Shown here: positions 56,235-64,000 of the stretch, piece after piece
Layout of the letters: each line of letters starts with the position of its first letter
Numbering within the stretch: position 1 is the first letter of the stretch
Assembly: GCA_963702535.1 (NCBI GenBank)
Contig: CAVPDG010000010.1
Span: forward strand, 1-64,000
DNA from: CAVPDG01 sp963702535
GTDB lineage: Bacteria; Chloroflexota; Anaerolineae; Anaerolineales; UBA4823
Reading direction: 5' to 3'
Length of the DNA: 64,000 bases
The notes under the pieces: generated by a model
What the model saw: the letters and a program-made list of their open reading frames with translations, nothing else
Databases searched by the model: none
What the model was told of the DNA's origin: nothing
Made by a program: the position numbers and the translations under genes

Positions 56235-57499
56235 AACGGTTGCTTCTCGTCCTGTTGTTGTTTGCAGCGGGGTGCACTGCCATACCTTCGACTGGACCGA
56301 CCAGCCTCCCACCAACACTGCCTTCCTCAACGCCTAGCCCCGTTCCTACGGAGGCGATCACTGCCACGCCGGATGGACCACTAACGCTCCGCCTCTGGTT
56401 GCCTCCGGAGTTCGATCCATCCTCCGGCAGCCCGGCGGGGGATCTGCTCAAAACCCGCCTGGAGGAGTTCACCCAGCGCCGCCCCGGAACGCGCATCGAT
56501 GTGCGCATCAAAGCCCCCGATGGTCCGGGGGGGCTGCTCGATTCGCTCACCACTGCCAGCGCCGCGGCGCCCCTGGCGCTGCCAGACCTGGTGGCTCTGC
56601 CGCGCCCCATCATGGAAACGGCGGCGCTCAAAGGGCTGGTCCACCCCTATCAAAACCTCAGCAGCCCGATCGACGAGCCAGACTGGTACCCGTACGCTCG
56701 CCAGCTTGCCCGCTTGCAGGATAGCATCTTCGGGTTGCCTTTCGCCGGGGACGCTATGACCCTGGTTTACCAGCCTTCGGTGATCAGCGCGCCGCCGGAT
56801 GATCTGACCTCCGCGCTTGCATCCCCCGGTATTTTGGGATTCCCCGCCGCCGATCCGCAGGCGCTTTATACGCTTGCCCTGTACCAGGCGGCTGGAGGCA
56901 ATGTGCGCGATGAGCAGGGGCGCCCGATACTGGACACCAAAACACTCGAACAGGTGCTGACGTTCTACCAGGATGGCTCCCAGTCGCTGCTGACCCCCTT
57001 CTGGCTCACGCAGTTCCAGAACGACGCCAAATCCTGGCAAGCGTACAAGGAAGGGCGAATGCCCATGGTCGTCACCTGGATGTCCCGCTTCTTGAATGAG
57101 CTCCAACCCGACATGGCGGCTTCACCTATCCCGACGCTGGACGGAAACGACTATACACTGGCTTCCGGCTGGGTATGGTCTCTGGCGTCGCCGGACGCTC
57201 AAAAGCAAGAGTTGAGCACGGAGCTGGCGGAGTTCTTGAGTGACAGCGAGTTCATGGCAATGTGGACGGCCGCGGCAGGCTACCTGCCTACGCGCGCCAG
57301 CGCCCTGGCGAGCTGGAAAGACGCCGGCATCCAGGCGCTTGCCAGCCAGGTTCTCAGCTCTGCGCAGCTTTACCCTGCCGAAGATTTGCTCAACAGCCTC
57401 GCCCCTGCCCTGGAGAAAGCAACCGTCGAGGTGTTGAAACAAGAGAATACGCCGCAAAAAGCAGCCGAAGCAGCAACGCAAAGCCTAACCGTCCCCTAA
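56231..57499 (+). CDS. ABC-type extracellular solute-binding lipoprotein
   Basis: A 422-residue family 1 solute-binding protein. Lipobox LFAAGC (Cys15), Thr/Pro linker, then the periplasmic-binding fold: LTLRLWLPPEFDP, LKTRLEEFTQRRPGTRIDVR, LPDLVALPRPIMETAALKGL, VHPYQNLSSP, SIFGLPFAGDAMTLVYQPSV and a C-terminal lobe with EFMAMWTAAAGYLPTRASAL. Such proteins capture sugars or oligosaccharides for ABC importers, but no permease or ATPase is adjacent. The ATG overlaps the M42 stop (ATGA), tying it to the peptidase operon; peptide or mixed ligands are conceivable. Confidence 0.87.
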   Translation: MKRLLLVLLLFAAGCTAIPSTGPTSLPPTLPSSTPSPVPTEAITATPDGPLTLRLWLPPEFDPSSGSPAGDLLKTRLEEFTQRRPGTRIDVRIKAPDGPGGLLDSLTTASAAAPLALPDLVALPRPIMETAALKGLVHPYQNLSSPIDEPDWYPYARQLARLQDSIFGLPFAGDAMTLVYQPSVISAPPDDLTSALASPGILGFPAADPQALYTLALYQAAGGNVRDEQGRPILDTKTLEQVLTFYQDGSQSLLTPFWLTQFQNDAKSWQAYKEGRMPMVVTWMSRFLNELQPDMAASPIPTLDGNDYTLASGWVWSLASPDAQKQELSTELAEFLSDSEFMAMWTAAAGYLPTRASALASWKDAGIQALASQVLSSAQLYPAEDLLNSLAPALEKATVEVLKQENTPQKAAEAATQSLTVP

Positions 57500-57584
57500 T
57501 CTCAGGATGGTATAATACGGCTTCCCAGCGCCGGAGTCCTTTTCTGGACACATGTTGTTTGTATATTTCAGTTTTCTGGCGCGG

Positions 57585-57613
57585 TTGACATAGAATACTG
57601 GCGGTGATATTAT
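57585..57613 (+). promoter_or_regulatory. Promoter of LysM/M23 gene
   Basis: TTGACA (57585-57590) and TATTAT (57608-57613), spacing 17, ending 17 bases before the ATG at 57631. This rules out the in-frame ATG at 57604 as the start. Confidence 0.8.
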
Positions 57614-57630
57614 GCCAGGTGGAGACACAA

Positions 57631-58867
57631 ATGCCGGAGGATCAATCCCTCGACGAGGGCTCCCTCATAGAAGACAATTTTTCGGATGAACCCGCGCAGC
57701 CGTTACAAATCCCCGCGGCTGCCGCTGCAACAAGTGGCAAGAGTAATCTCTATTCGCTTTTGGAGGGCGTTTCCCAGGCGGGTCTGGGGGAGACGACCGT
57801 TCGCCTGGGTACCAATATCCTGCTGGTCGCCCTGATCCTGATCGTCGCCTGGGCGATGCGCCAGTTTTATTCTTATTCCCAACCGGAGCAGGCGCCGAAT
57901 GACGCTGCCCTGGCTGCTGCTCTGCCTACCCCCACACCCGCAGTAGCCTCTGCCCAGCTCCCGCCTTACCCGGTACAATCCGTGTCTGTGATGGGCATCC
58001 CGCGCACCGTGATGCTGCACACCACCATCCCAACCCGCCCGCACGCCGAGATCTCCAAGTATATCGTCAAGAAAGGGGACACCGTCTTCGGCATCGCCGA
58101 AAAATTTGGGCTTAAGCCTGAAACGATCCTGTGGGGCAACCAGTTCGTGCTGGGCGATAACCCCCATAACTTCCGCGAGGGGCAAGAGCTGAACATCCTG
58201 CCGGTAAACGGCACGTACTACAAGTGGCAGGCAGGCGACGGCTTGAACGGCGTCTCGAAATATTTCGGCGTCAAGCCCGAAGACATCATCAATTACCCGG
58301 GCAACAACCTCTCGCCAGAAATCGATCGGCGACTATGCCCATCCGAACATCGCCGCTGGCACATGGCTGATCGTTCCCGGAGGCGAGCGCGAGTTTGTGA
58401 CCTGGAGCGCGCCGGCAATCCCGCGCGATAATCCCGGTGTCGCTTCTGTGCTTGGACCGGGAGCTTGCAGCGCTGTCGCCGATGGCGCGGTAGGCGCCGG
58501 GGTATTCATCTGGCCCGCTAACAACCACTTCCTCTCAGGCTTTGATTATGCTCCCGGTGCAAACCACCGCGGTATTGACGTCGATGGCAATACCGGCGAT
58601 GCAGTTTATGCGGTCGATAACGGCGTTGTCGTCTACGCCGGTTGGAATAATTGGGGCTACGGGAACGTGGTGGTCATCAACCATGGCAACGGCTGGCAGA
58701 CGCTCTACGCTCACCTGACCGCGTATAACGTCGGGTGCGGTCAAAGCGTATACCAGACCAATGTCATCGGCGCCATCGGCAGCACCGGCAATTCCACCGG
58801 CTCGCACCTGCATTTCGAGATGATGTATAACGGCGGCAAGGTTAACCCCTGGGATTATCTTCCGTAG
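57631..58867 (+). CDS. LysM and M23 peptidase membrane protein (frameshifted)
   Basis: Bitopic cell-wall peptidase of about 412 residues. Acidic cytoplasmic start, helix at about 65-85 (GTNILLVALILIVAWAMRQF), Pro-rich linker. LysM repeat (SKYIVKKGDTVFGIAEKFGL, KPETILWGN) and a second, weaker one (YKWQAGDGLNGVSKYFGVKP). After a frame change near 58325, the M23 domain: ANHRGIDVDGNTGDAVYAVD (HxxxD) and GSTGNSTGSHLHFEMMYNGG (HxH). Likely a zinc endopeptidase cutting peptidoglycan crossbridges, or an amidase activator if inactive; the metal ligands look intact. Confidence 0.9.
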
Positions 58868-58896
58868 AACGACCCTCCGACAAATTGGCTTGGTAT

Positions 58897-58936
58897 CGGG
58901 TTACCGCTTCAGTATATTGAACGGTAACCCGTTTTC
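58897..58936 (+). terminator. Intrinsic terminator of LysM/M23 gene
   Basis: Ten-base perfect arms (58897-58906 and 58922-58931) with a 15-base loop, followed by TTTTCTTTT, 30 bases beyond the M23 stop. Confidence 0.85.
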
Positions 58937-58979
58937 TTTTGCATCTCAGCCTTGGCTTGTTTGAGGTAAAATCGTCGCC

Positions 58980-59612
58980 ATGCGCCGCTACAACCCCTTG
59001 CTAGGATTTTTCCTGACTCTGGCAGCCATCGCCGGAGTGACTCTCCTGGGACCCCCCGAAAAATCACTCGGTCCCAATGTTCGCGTGGTTTACCTGCATG
59101 GCGCCTGGGTGTGGGCTGCATTGGCTGCATTTGTGGCGGCGGCGGTAGCCGGCATGGCGGGGTTACTCCTGCGCCGTGAGCACCTGCACCGCTGGTCACG
59201 AGCGCTCGGGCGCACGGGTCTGATCTTCTGGATCACTTACCTGCCGATTTCGATATGGGCGATGCAAACCAACTGGAATGGTCTTTTCCTGGCAGAGCCG
59301 CGCTGGCGTGTGGCGCTGGTCTTTGCAATCGGCGGTCTGCTGCTGCAAATTGGTCTGACGCTGGTCGAAGAGCCCGCCTGGGCATCGGCTGCCAACCTGG
59401 TGTTCTGCCTCGCTCTCTTCCTCGCCTTGCAGAATACAGAACAAGTAATGCACCCTTCCTCCCCAATTTTGAGCTCAGACGCCTGGCGTATCCAGCTCTT
59501 CTTTGCCGGGCTGCTCTTGCTCACCTTCCTGGCTGCAGCACAGCTTGCCCTGTGGGTTTACCGCCTGGATAAGCCGGGCAGACAGGCGCACGCAGAAGCA
59601 TTACCCCAATAG
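58980..59612 (+). CDS. Predicted membrane protein, about six helices
   Basis: An intact 210-residue membrane protein. Helices at about 8-26, 36-60, 75-95, 105-128, 133-150 and 165-190. The segment VRVVYLHGAWVWAALAAFVA faintly recalls CcmC/CcsA cytochrome c-assembly proteins (VPAAW motif), but the heme-binding WWD motif is absent, so the function is left open. It is followed by the MFS gene. Confidence 0.65.
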   Translation: MRRYNPLLGFFLTLAAIAGVTLLGPPEKSLGPNVRVVYLHGAWVWAALAAFVAAAVAGMAGLLLRREHLHRWSRALGRTGLIFWITYLPISIWAMQTNWNGLFLAEPRWRVALVFAIGGLLLQIGLTLVEEPAWASAANLVFCLALFLALQNTEQVMHPSSPILSSDAWRIQLFFAGLLLLTFLAAAQLALWVYRLDKPGRQAHAEALPQ

Positions 59613-59673
59613 CCAGCCTACCGGCTGGTCAGAACAAGCCACCTTGCCAAAACTGCACGCCCAAATCCTGGTG

Positions 59674-60809
59674 ATGACCCTGGCTCGCATCGTGCTCAAC
59701 ACGATGCACCGCATGGTGTATCCCTTCCTGGCAGTTTTCGCCCGCGGCCTGGGTGTGGATGTGGGTGTGATGGCTTACGCTCTCACCTTCCGCTCGCTGC
59801 TGGGTGTGTTCGGTCCCCTTTTGGCGTCCCTGGCGGATAGCCGCGGGCGGAAAACCGGCATGTTACTGGGGCTGGCGATCTTCATCTCAGGCGCAGTTTT
59901 GGTCTTGCTCGTACCCACCCTCCCGGCATTCATCATCGCTCTGGTATTGGGAATGCTCGGCAAGTACATCTTCGATCCAACCATGCAAGCTTACCTTGGC
60001 GACCGCATCCCCTACGAGCAGCGCGGGCGTGTTGTCGCTATCACGGAGATGGGCTGGTCGCTAAGCTTCATTTTGGGCATCCCAATCATGGGTTATCTCA
60101 TCTCGCGCTTTGGCTGGCGCGCCCCTTACCCAGCCCTGGCGCTTGCCGGGCTGCTGGTATTTCTGGCGCTGGCGCGATTGCTCCCGAAAGATCCCCTTCC
60201 CGATGGCAAGCGACCCGGCATCCGGCGCAATTTCCACTCTGTCCTCACCAGCAAAACCGCCCTGCTCGGTCTTTCAATCGGCTTATTGATCAGCGCGGCG
60301 AACGAGATGATCAACCTGGTGTTTGGGCTTTGGATGGAAGACGCCTACAGCTTGCAAATTGCATCGTTGGGCATTGCAGCGGCGGCGATCGGTCTTGCAG
60401 AGCTGAGCGGAGAGACCTTGACCGCATTGTTCACAGATCGGCTGGGCAAGCCGCGCGCCGTAGGCGCAGGCATCCTGTGTAACTGCCTGGCGGTTATTGC
60501 CTTGCCCTTCTTGGGACGCAGCCTGCCCGGAGCGATTTTCGGGCTATTCCTGTTCTACATCACTTTCGAGTTCACTCTCGTCAGCGCCATCCCCTTGATG
60601 ACCGAGCTGCTGCCCGCCACGCGCGCCACCCTCATGGCTAGCAACGCCGCCAGCTTATCCATCGGCCGCGCCGCAGGCGCCTTATTGGCAGCCCAGTTGT
60701 ATACCGGCGGCATCCTCTTCAACAGCTTAGCCACCCTCTCCTGGATCTCGCCGCGTTGCTGCTGCTCGTGTTCATTGGTGAAAAGCATGTCGCAGAGACT
60801 CCCCGCTGA
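59674..60809 (+). CDS. Major facilitator superfamily transporter (frameshifted end)
   Basis: A 12-helix MFS exporter or drug transporter of about 378 residues. TM1 region ARIVLNTMHRMVYPFLAVFA; motif A-like LLASLADSRGRKTGMLLGLA; PYEQRGRVVAITEMGWSLSF; second-half motif ALFTDRLGKPRAVGAGILCN; VSAIPLMTELLPATRATLMA. One frame change near 60730 leads to the last helix (LLDLAALLLLVFIGEKH) and stop at 60807-60809. Upstream in-frame GTG 59671 and TTG 59644 are alternative starts; no strong ribosome site decides. Substrate unknown. Confidence 0.85.
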
Positions 60810-60859
60810 GGCAAACTCCCTTATCCTGAGAGTTTTATTCCAGTATAATCACCGGAGAA

Positions 60860-61664
60860 ATGAAACGCATCCTTATTACTCGCAAGCTTTTATTCCTGGT
60901 GCTCTTGCTGCCCCTCTTCGCACTTGCAGTCTTGCGCTTCCCCGTCCAATGCTGCACCAGTTTACCAGCTCACGCCATTCCCCACTCCCACTCCCGGACC
61001 GGACGGGAGGATTATTTACATCGTGCAGCCCAATGACACCCTGCTGCGGATTTCTTTGATCGCCGGCATTTCCGTGGATGAGCTGCGCGGCTTGAATAAC
61101 ATTATCGGAGAGAACATCATCGTTGGGCAGGAGCTGCTTCTAGGATTGGGCGGTCCATCCCAGGTGACGCCCACTCCAGGACCCAGCCCTACCCCAACCA
61201 TCGTCGTGCCCACCCCCACCACCCAACCCGGCAGTGGAACGCTGTGCATCTTGCTCTACTATGATGAGAACGGCAACTCGATCCGCCAGGAAGACGAGCC
61301 ATCTATCGCGGGCAGCGCCATCAGCATTACCGGGCAAGCCAGCCAGGTGTCTTTGACGGAAACGACCAAGTCTGGACTTGATCCGCAGTGTTTTGAAGAT
61401 CTGCCGCAGGACCGCTATACCATCTCCGTAGCCGTGCCAACCGGTTATAACCCCACCACGCCGAGCAGTTACGTATTAGAGCTGAACGCCGGGGATACGT
61501 CCTACCTGGATTTCGGGGCTCAACCCAACTCCCAGACACAGGTCGACGCGCCTGAGCAACCGGTAGAAAGGGCGCGTTCGCCCATCTTTGGCATTATTGG
61601 AGCTGCGCTTCTGCTGGTGGGGGCTGCCCTGGCGCTTTTTGCCGGGCGCTACTTGCGCCGTTAG
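60860..61664 (+). CDS. LysM lipoprotein with Cna-B-like domain (frameshifted signal)
   Basis: An exported protein of about 267 residues. ATG 60860 has GGAG 5 bases upstream and a TATAAT 11 bases upstream; the signal helix (LLFLVLLLPLFALA) breaks frame near 60922, then QSCASPSNAAP supplies a lipobox-like Cys. LysM domain (IYIVQPNDTLLRISLIAGIS, VDELRGLNNIIGENIIVGQE). A TPTP linker precedes a Cna-B/SdrD-like beta domain (LYYDENGNSIRQEDEPSIAG, SAISITGQA). A C-terminal helix (GIIGAALLLVGAALALFAGR) ends in YLRR. Peptidoglycan-bound surface protein, possibly spanning envelope layers. Confidence 0.82.
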
Positions 61665-61689
61665 AGCTGATCTCCCCGCCTGGTTTATC

Positions 61690-62768
61690 TTACACTTTAC
61701 GGTAAATTTCTGCCAATCCCTGACGGTAAGGCTCTACCTGCCAGGCAGATGCGCGCCGCAAGCCCTCTCCCGCAAGCTGGCTGGCTAGCTCTTCTTCAAC
61801 GATCACCGTCAGCAGCGCCGCACCCAGCTCCCGGGGTCTATCCAGGGGCGCCAGGTAAGCAGCCGGTCCCACCAGCGCGCCAGCCTGAGCCGTCTCGCCC
61901 GCGACCAGTGGCTTGCCACAAGCAAGCGCATTGCGCAACGGGTTGCCCCATGGGGCGATGGGCGCCGGGTGGAACACGACAGAGCACTTCCGGTACAGCC
62001 AGGGGAGCGAGGTTGTGGAGATGGGCGGTAGAGCGCGAACAAACTGCCGCGAGCCGTAATCCGCCAGCAAGTCCGCTAGCTGCTGACGCCCCACCTCATC
62101 CAATCCCAGTATCAGCAACGGATAATTCTCCCCGGCTGAGCCGGAGACCCACTGATAGGCTTCCAACAGGGTAGCCAGCCCACCCCGCCGACCGGGAGCA
62201 TGACACAGCACATACGTTTCTGGCAATCCCAACCGCTGGATATCCTCAGGCACATCAAAATCAGCATTGTGCCAGCTAAACGGAGGGGCGGGATTGACCC
62301 GAAATACAGGCGTATTCCCGGCAGGCGCGGGGATATCGGAGGGCCAGACCAGCCCGGCCAGGCGGGACATCCCTCCCGCCGAAAATGCCTGGCGCAGCCC
62401 GCGAGTAAACGCCGGCAGGGCGATGCCGGTTCTTCAACATCCACCGGGCTGAGCAGGTTGGGGGCGCCCGTAAATAACGCCGGGGTTGCATTGCACAGGT
62501 GGACCAGGTCAGCATGTACCTGTTTTGCCAATCCTGGCAATCTTTGCTGCTCCCAGATGAAACGCTGGCGCATACCAGCCTTTATGGAGTGAGACACAAT
62601 GTTATACTTGCCCGCCAGCCATTCCGGCGGCTCTCCCGGCAGCGCCAGGACGACCTCAACGTCTTCAGGCTGGCAGGTCAATAACGTGAGCAGGTGCCCG
62701 GCTGCCAGTCCATCCGGATGGTGCACCAAAGACCAGCCATCGAACAAGATGAGGCGCTTGGATGTCAC
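61690..62768 (-). CDS. Glycosyltransferase, group 1-like (frameshifted)
   Basis: A protein of about 358 residues with GT4-like organisation. GTG start at 62768 (VTSKRLILFDGWSLVHHPDG) with GGGGAG 6 bases upstream. N-terminal domain: EVVLALPGEPPEWLAGKYNI and DLVHLCNATPALFTGAPNLL. Frame change near 62430, then PETYVLCHAPGRRGGLATLL, NYPLLILGLDEVGRQQLADL and the nucleotide-sugar end NPLRNALACGKPLVAGETAQ. It is in frame with the thioesterase upstream, but a separate gene is more likely. Acceptor and sugar unknown. Confidence 0.75.
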
Positions 62769-63188
62769 GCTCTGCTCCCCGGTCTGGGATGCCAGCTTAC
62801 GCTCCACCCGCTTCAAGAAGCGCGCCTCGTCAATCACCATCCGTTGGTGCGTGCCTTCCCCAATCAGCTCCTGCTCGTCCCATGCGTTGACGGTGAAATC
62901 AACTTTGGCGCCCTCCACCTCTACCACCTCAACCCGCGCCCGCACACGGCTGCCCGCCGGCGATGGCGCCAGGTGCCGGACATTGACATGCACACCCACG
63001 CTGGAATACCCCTCCGGCAGCGCTTCCGCCAGCAGGTCACGGGCTGTGCGCTCCATGAACGCGATCATCCACGGCGTAGCCAGCACGCGCGCCGAGCCGC
63101 TGCCGACATGCGCTGCCAGGTGCTCGCTCGCTACGATAAATGTTTCTTCTCTCGCCATTCCAGCATGAAGGATTTCAACGAATTCCAT
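62765..63188 (-). CDS. FlK-like thioesterase
   Basis: A hot-dog-fold protein of about 140 residues resembling fluoroacetyl-CoA thioesterase FlK. SSH region HAGMAREETFIVASEHLAAH; catalytic-type Thr and Glu in ARVLATPWMIAFMERTARDL; His in SVGVHVNVRHLAPSPAGSRV; VEVEGAKVDFTVNAWDEQEL and GTHQRMVIDEARFLKRVE at the end. It breaks acyl-CoA thioesters, but fluoroacetate is not implied. No stop precedes the glycosyltransferase; a one-base error near 62775 would give a GTGA overlap, so the 3' limit is tentative. Confidence 0.85.
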
Positions 63189-63314
63189 TGCGCTCCTCTC
63201 TCAAATCAGACTCGGGACATTTTTGCATTTTCATTTTACCCGAACTGGTGAGCACGCATAGAATGCTTACGCCAGACGGCAACCAATTTCATTACTTTGC
63301 CGGCGCTCAGCCGG

Positions 63315-63344
63315 TTGACGTAAGACCATAAAACCGTCTATACT
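63315..63344 (+). promoter_or_regulatory. Promoter of UPF0173 gene
   Basis: TTGACG (63315-63320) and TATACT (63339-63344), spacing 18, about 78 bases before the ATG. Confidence 0.7.
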
Positions 63345-63421
63345 TGACCCGGAACCCTCGTCATTGAAGTTCCTGATTTCCTGCAAGGCTGTTTTTGAAA
63401 ATCATCTCTCAGGAGGTTAAC

Positions 63422-64000
63422 ATGAGTGTCACCCTGACCTGGTACGGGCATGCCACGCTCGGATTGGAGACGGCTGGGTATAAGCTCCTGGTCGACCCGT
63501 ATTTTACCGGCAATCCTGCTGCCAGCACAACTGCAGACGAAGTAAAGCCCGACTATATCCTTCTTAAGCCACGGTCACTTTGACCATGTAGGCGATGTTG
63601 TCTCCATCGCCAGGCGCTGCGGGGCAACCGTGATCACCAACCACGAGATTGCCAATTGGCTGGAAAATCAGGGCATCCAGACCCACGGTCAGCACATTGG
63701 CGGCGGTCACCAGCACCCCTTCGGCTACTTGAAGTTTACCCTGGCGCTGCATGGCTCCGGTTTGCCGGATGGCTCGGATGGCGGAAATCCGGTCGGTTTC
63801 CTGCTCACCACATTGGACGGCAAAAATATCTACTGCTCCTGTGACACCGGTTTATTCAGCGACATGCGCTTGATCGGAGAGACCGGTCTGGATCTGGCGG
63901 TCCTGCCGATCGGCGATAACTTCACCATGGGACCGGAGGATGCCTTGCGCGCCGTGAAGCTGCTGCAACCCCAACACGTCATCCCGACCCACTACAACAC
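63422..64000 (+). CDS. UPF0173 family metal-dependent hydrolase (partial, frameshifted)
   Basis: MBL-fold hydrolase cut by the right edge. ATG 63422 follows AGGAGG by 6 bases (MSVTLTWYGHATLGLETAGY). At about 63567 one extra A breaks the frame exactly in the zinc motif; removing it restores LLSHGHFDHVGDVVSIARR (HxHxDH). Then HIGGGHQHPFGYLKFTLAL and IYCSCDTGLFSDMRLIGETG (Asp), with IPTHYNT at the window end (His). Function of UPF0173 proteins is poorly known. Confidence 0.9.

Noticed and set aside
57511..57516. TATAAT between the solute-binding gene and the M23 gene as the M23 promoter
   Set aside because: No -35 box at the right distance; the TTGACA-17-TATTAT pair at 57585-57613 is better placed.
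1..64000. CRISPR array, restriction, toxin-antitoxin or prophage module
   Set aside because: None seen: no spaced repeats, no cas genes, no phage structural or integrase genes, no toxin pairs.
116..64000. General programmed frameshifting to explain the many broken genes
   Set aside because: Most breaks lack slippery heptamers, occur at random places in many families, and need both +1 and -1 changes; sequence error is simpler. Only the IS copy 2 site has the right signature.

Overview
The window looks like a chromosomal segment of a Chloroflexota bacterium, most likely Anaerolineae-like. This is inferred from gene families, not from a search. The indicators are Thr/Pro-rich 'TPTPT' linkers behind lipoprotein signals, a MalT-like LuxR regulator beside a small soluble protein, an ECF sigma factor coupled to a FecR-type membrane protein, SHOCT and DUF6325-like small proteins, and a T-box serS leader. 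About twenty-one genes, including housekeeping ones (serS end, PlsC, M42, VanW, PEP-binding protein), are interrupted by single-base frame changes, often near homopolymers. That pattern reads as uncorrected indel errors in the assembly rather than mass pseudogenisation, so broken genes are annotated as whole loci.

Region 1 (116-25074) is almost wholly on the minus strand. After an FKBP lipoprotein it carries membrane and ion-handling genes: YihY/BrkB, AI-2E, DUF2254, a voltage-sensor K+ channel, RDD, a ClC channel and three SulP anion transporters. A formylglycine-type arylsulfatase and a metallo-beta-lactamase-fold hydrolase sit among them. Several very small proteins, SHOCT and DUF6325-like proteins, an SH3/NBR1-like lipoprotein and a large LuxR-family ATPase regulator follow. 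Two IS630-family elements lie head to tail at 25175-27807 and share one TA target dinucleotide. The 3' half of the initiator tRNA gene (28143-28214) and its terminator recur as a diverged copy at 935-1007 in the same orientation. The intervening 27 kb is therefore a candidate old tRNA-fMet-integrated island, although no integrase is visible.

Region 2 (28143-38304) is core-like: tRNA-fMet, an FtsB/DivIC-like protein, tRNA-Leu, an ECF sigma factor with its FecR-type partner, a cation diffusion facilitator, a PlsC acyltransferase, dnaN, a PEP/pyruvate-binding-domain protein and a deoxynucleoside kinase.

Region 3 (38288-52432) holds a giant alpha-2-macroglobulin lipoprotein with a CTEQ thioester, a VanW protein, Trm112, a HEAT-repeat protein, DUF456, serS under a T-box riboswitch with a consensus promoter, lysS, greA and a PIG-L deacetylase.

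Region 4 (52535-64000) holds a secreted low-complexity protein, three tandem M42 aminopeptidases followed by an ATGA-overlapping solute-binding lipoprotein (a peptide-use theme), a LysM/M23 cell-wall peptidase, an MFS transporter, a LysM lipoprotein, a glycosyltransferase with an FlK-like thioesterase, and a UPF0173 metallo-hydrolase cut by the window edge.
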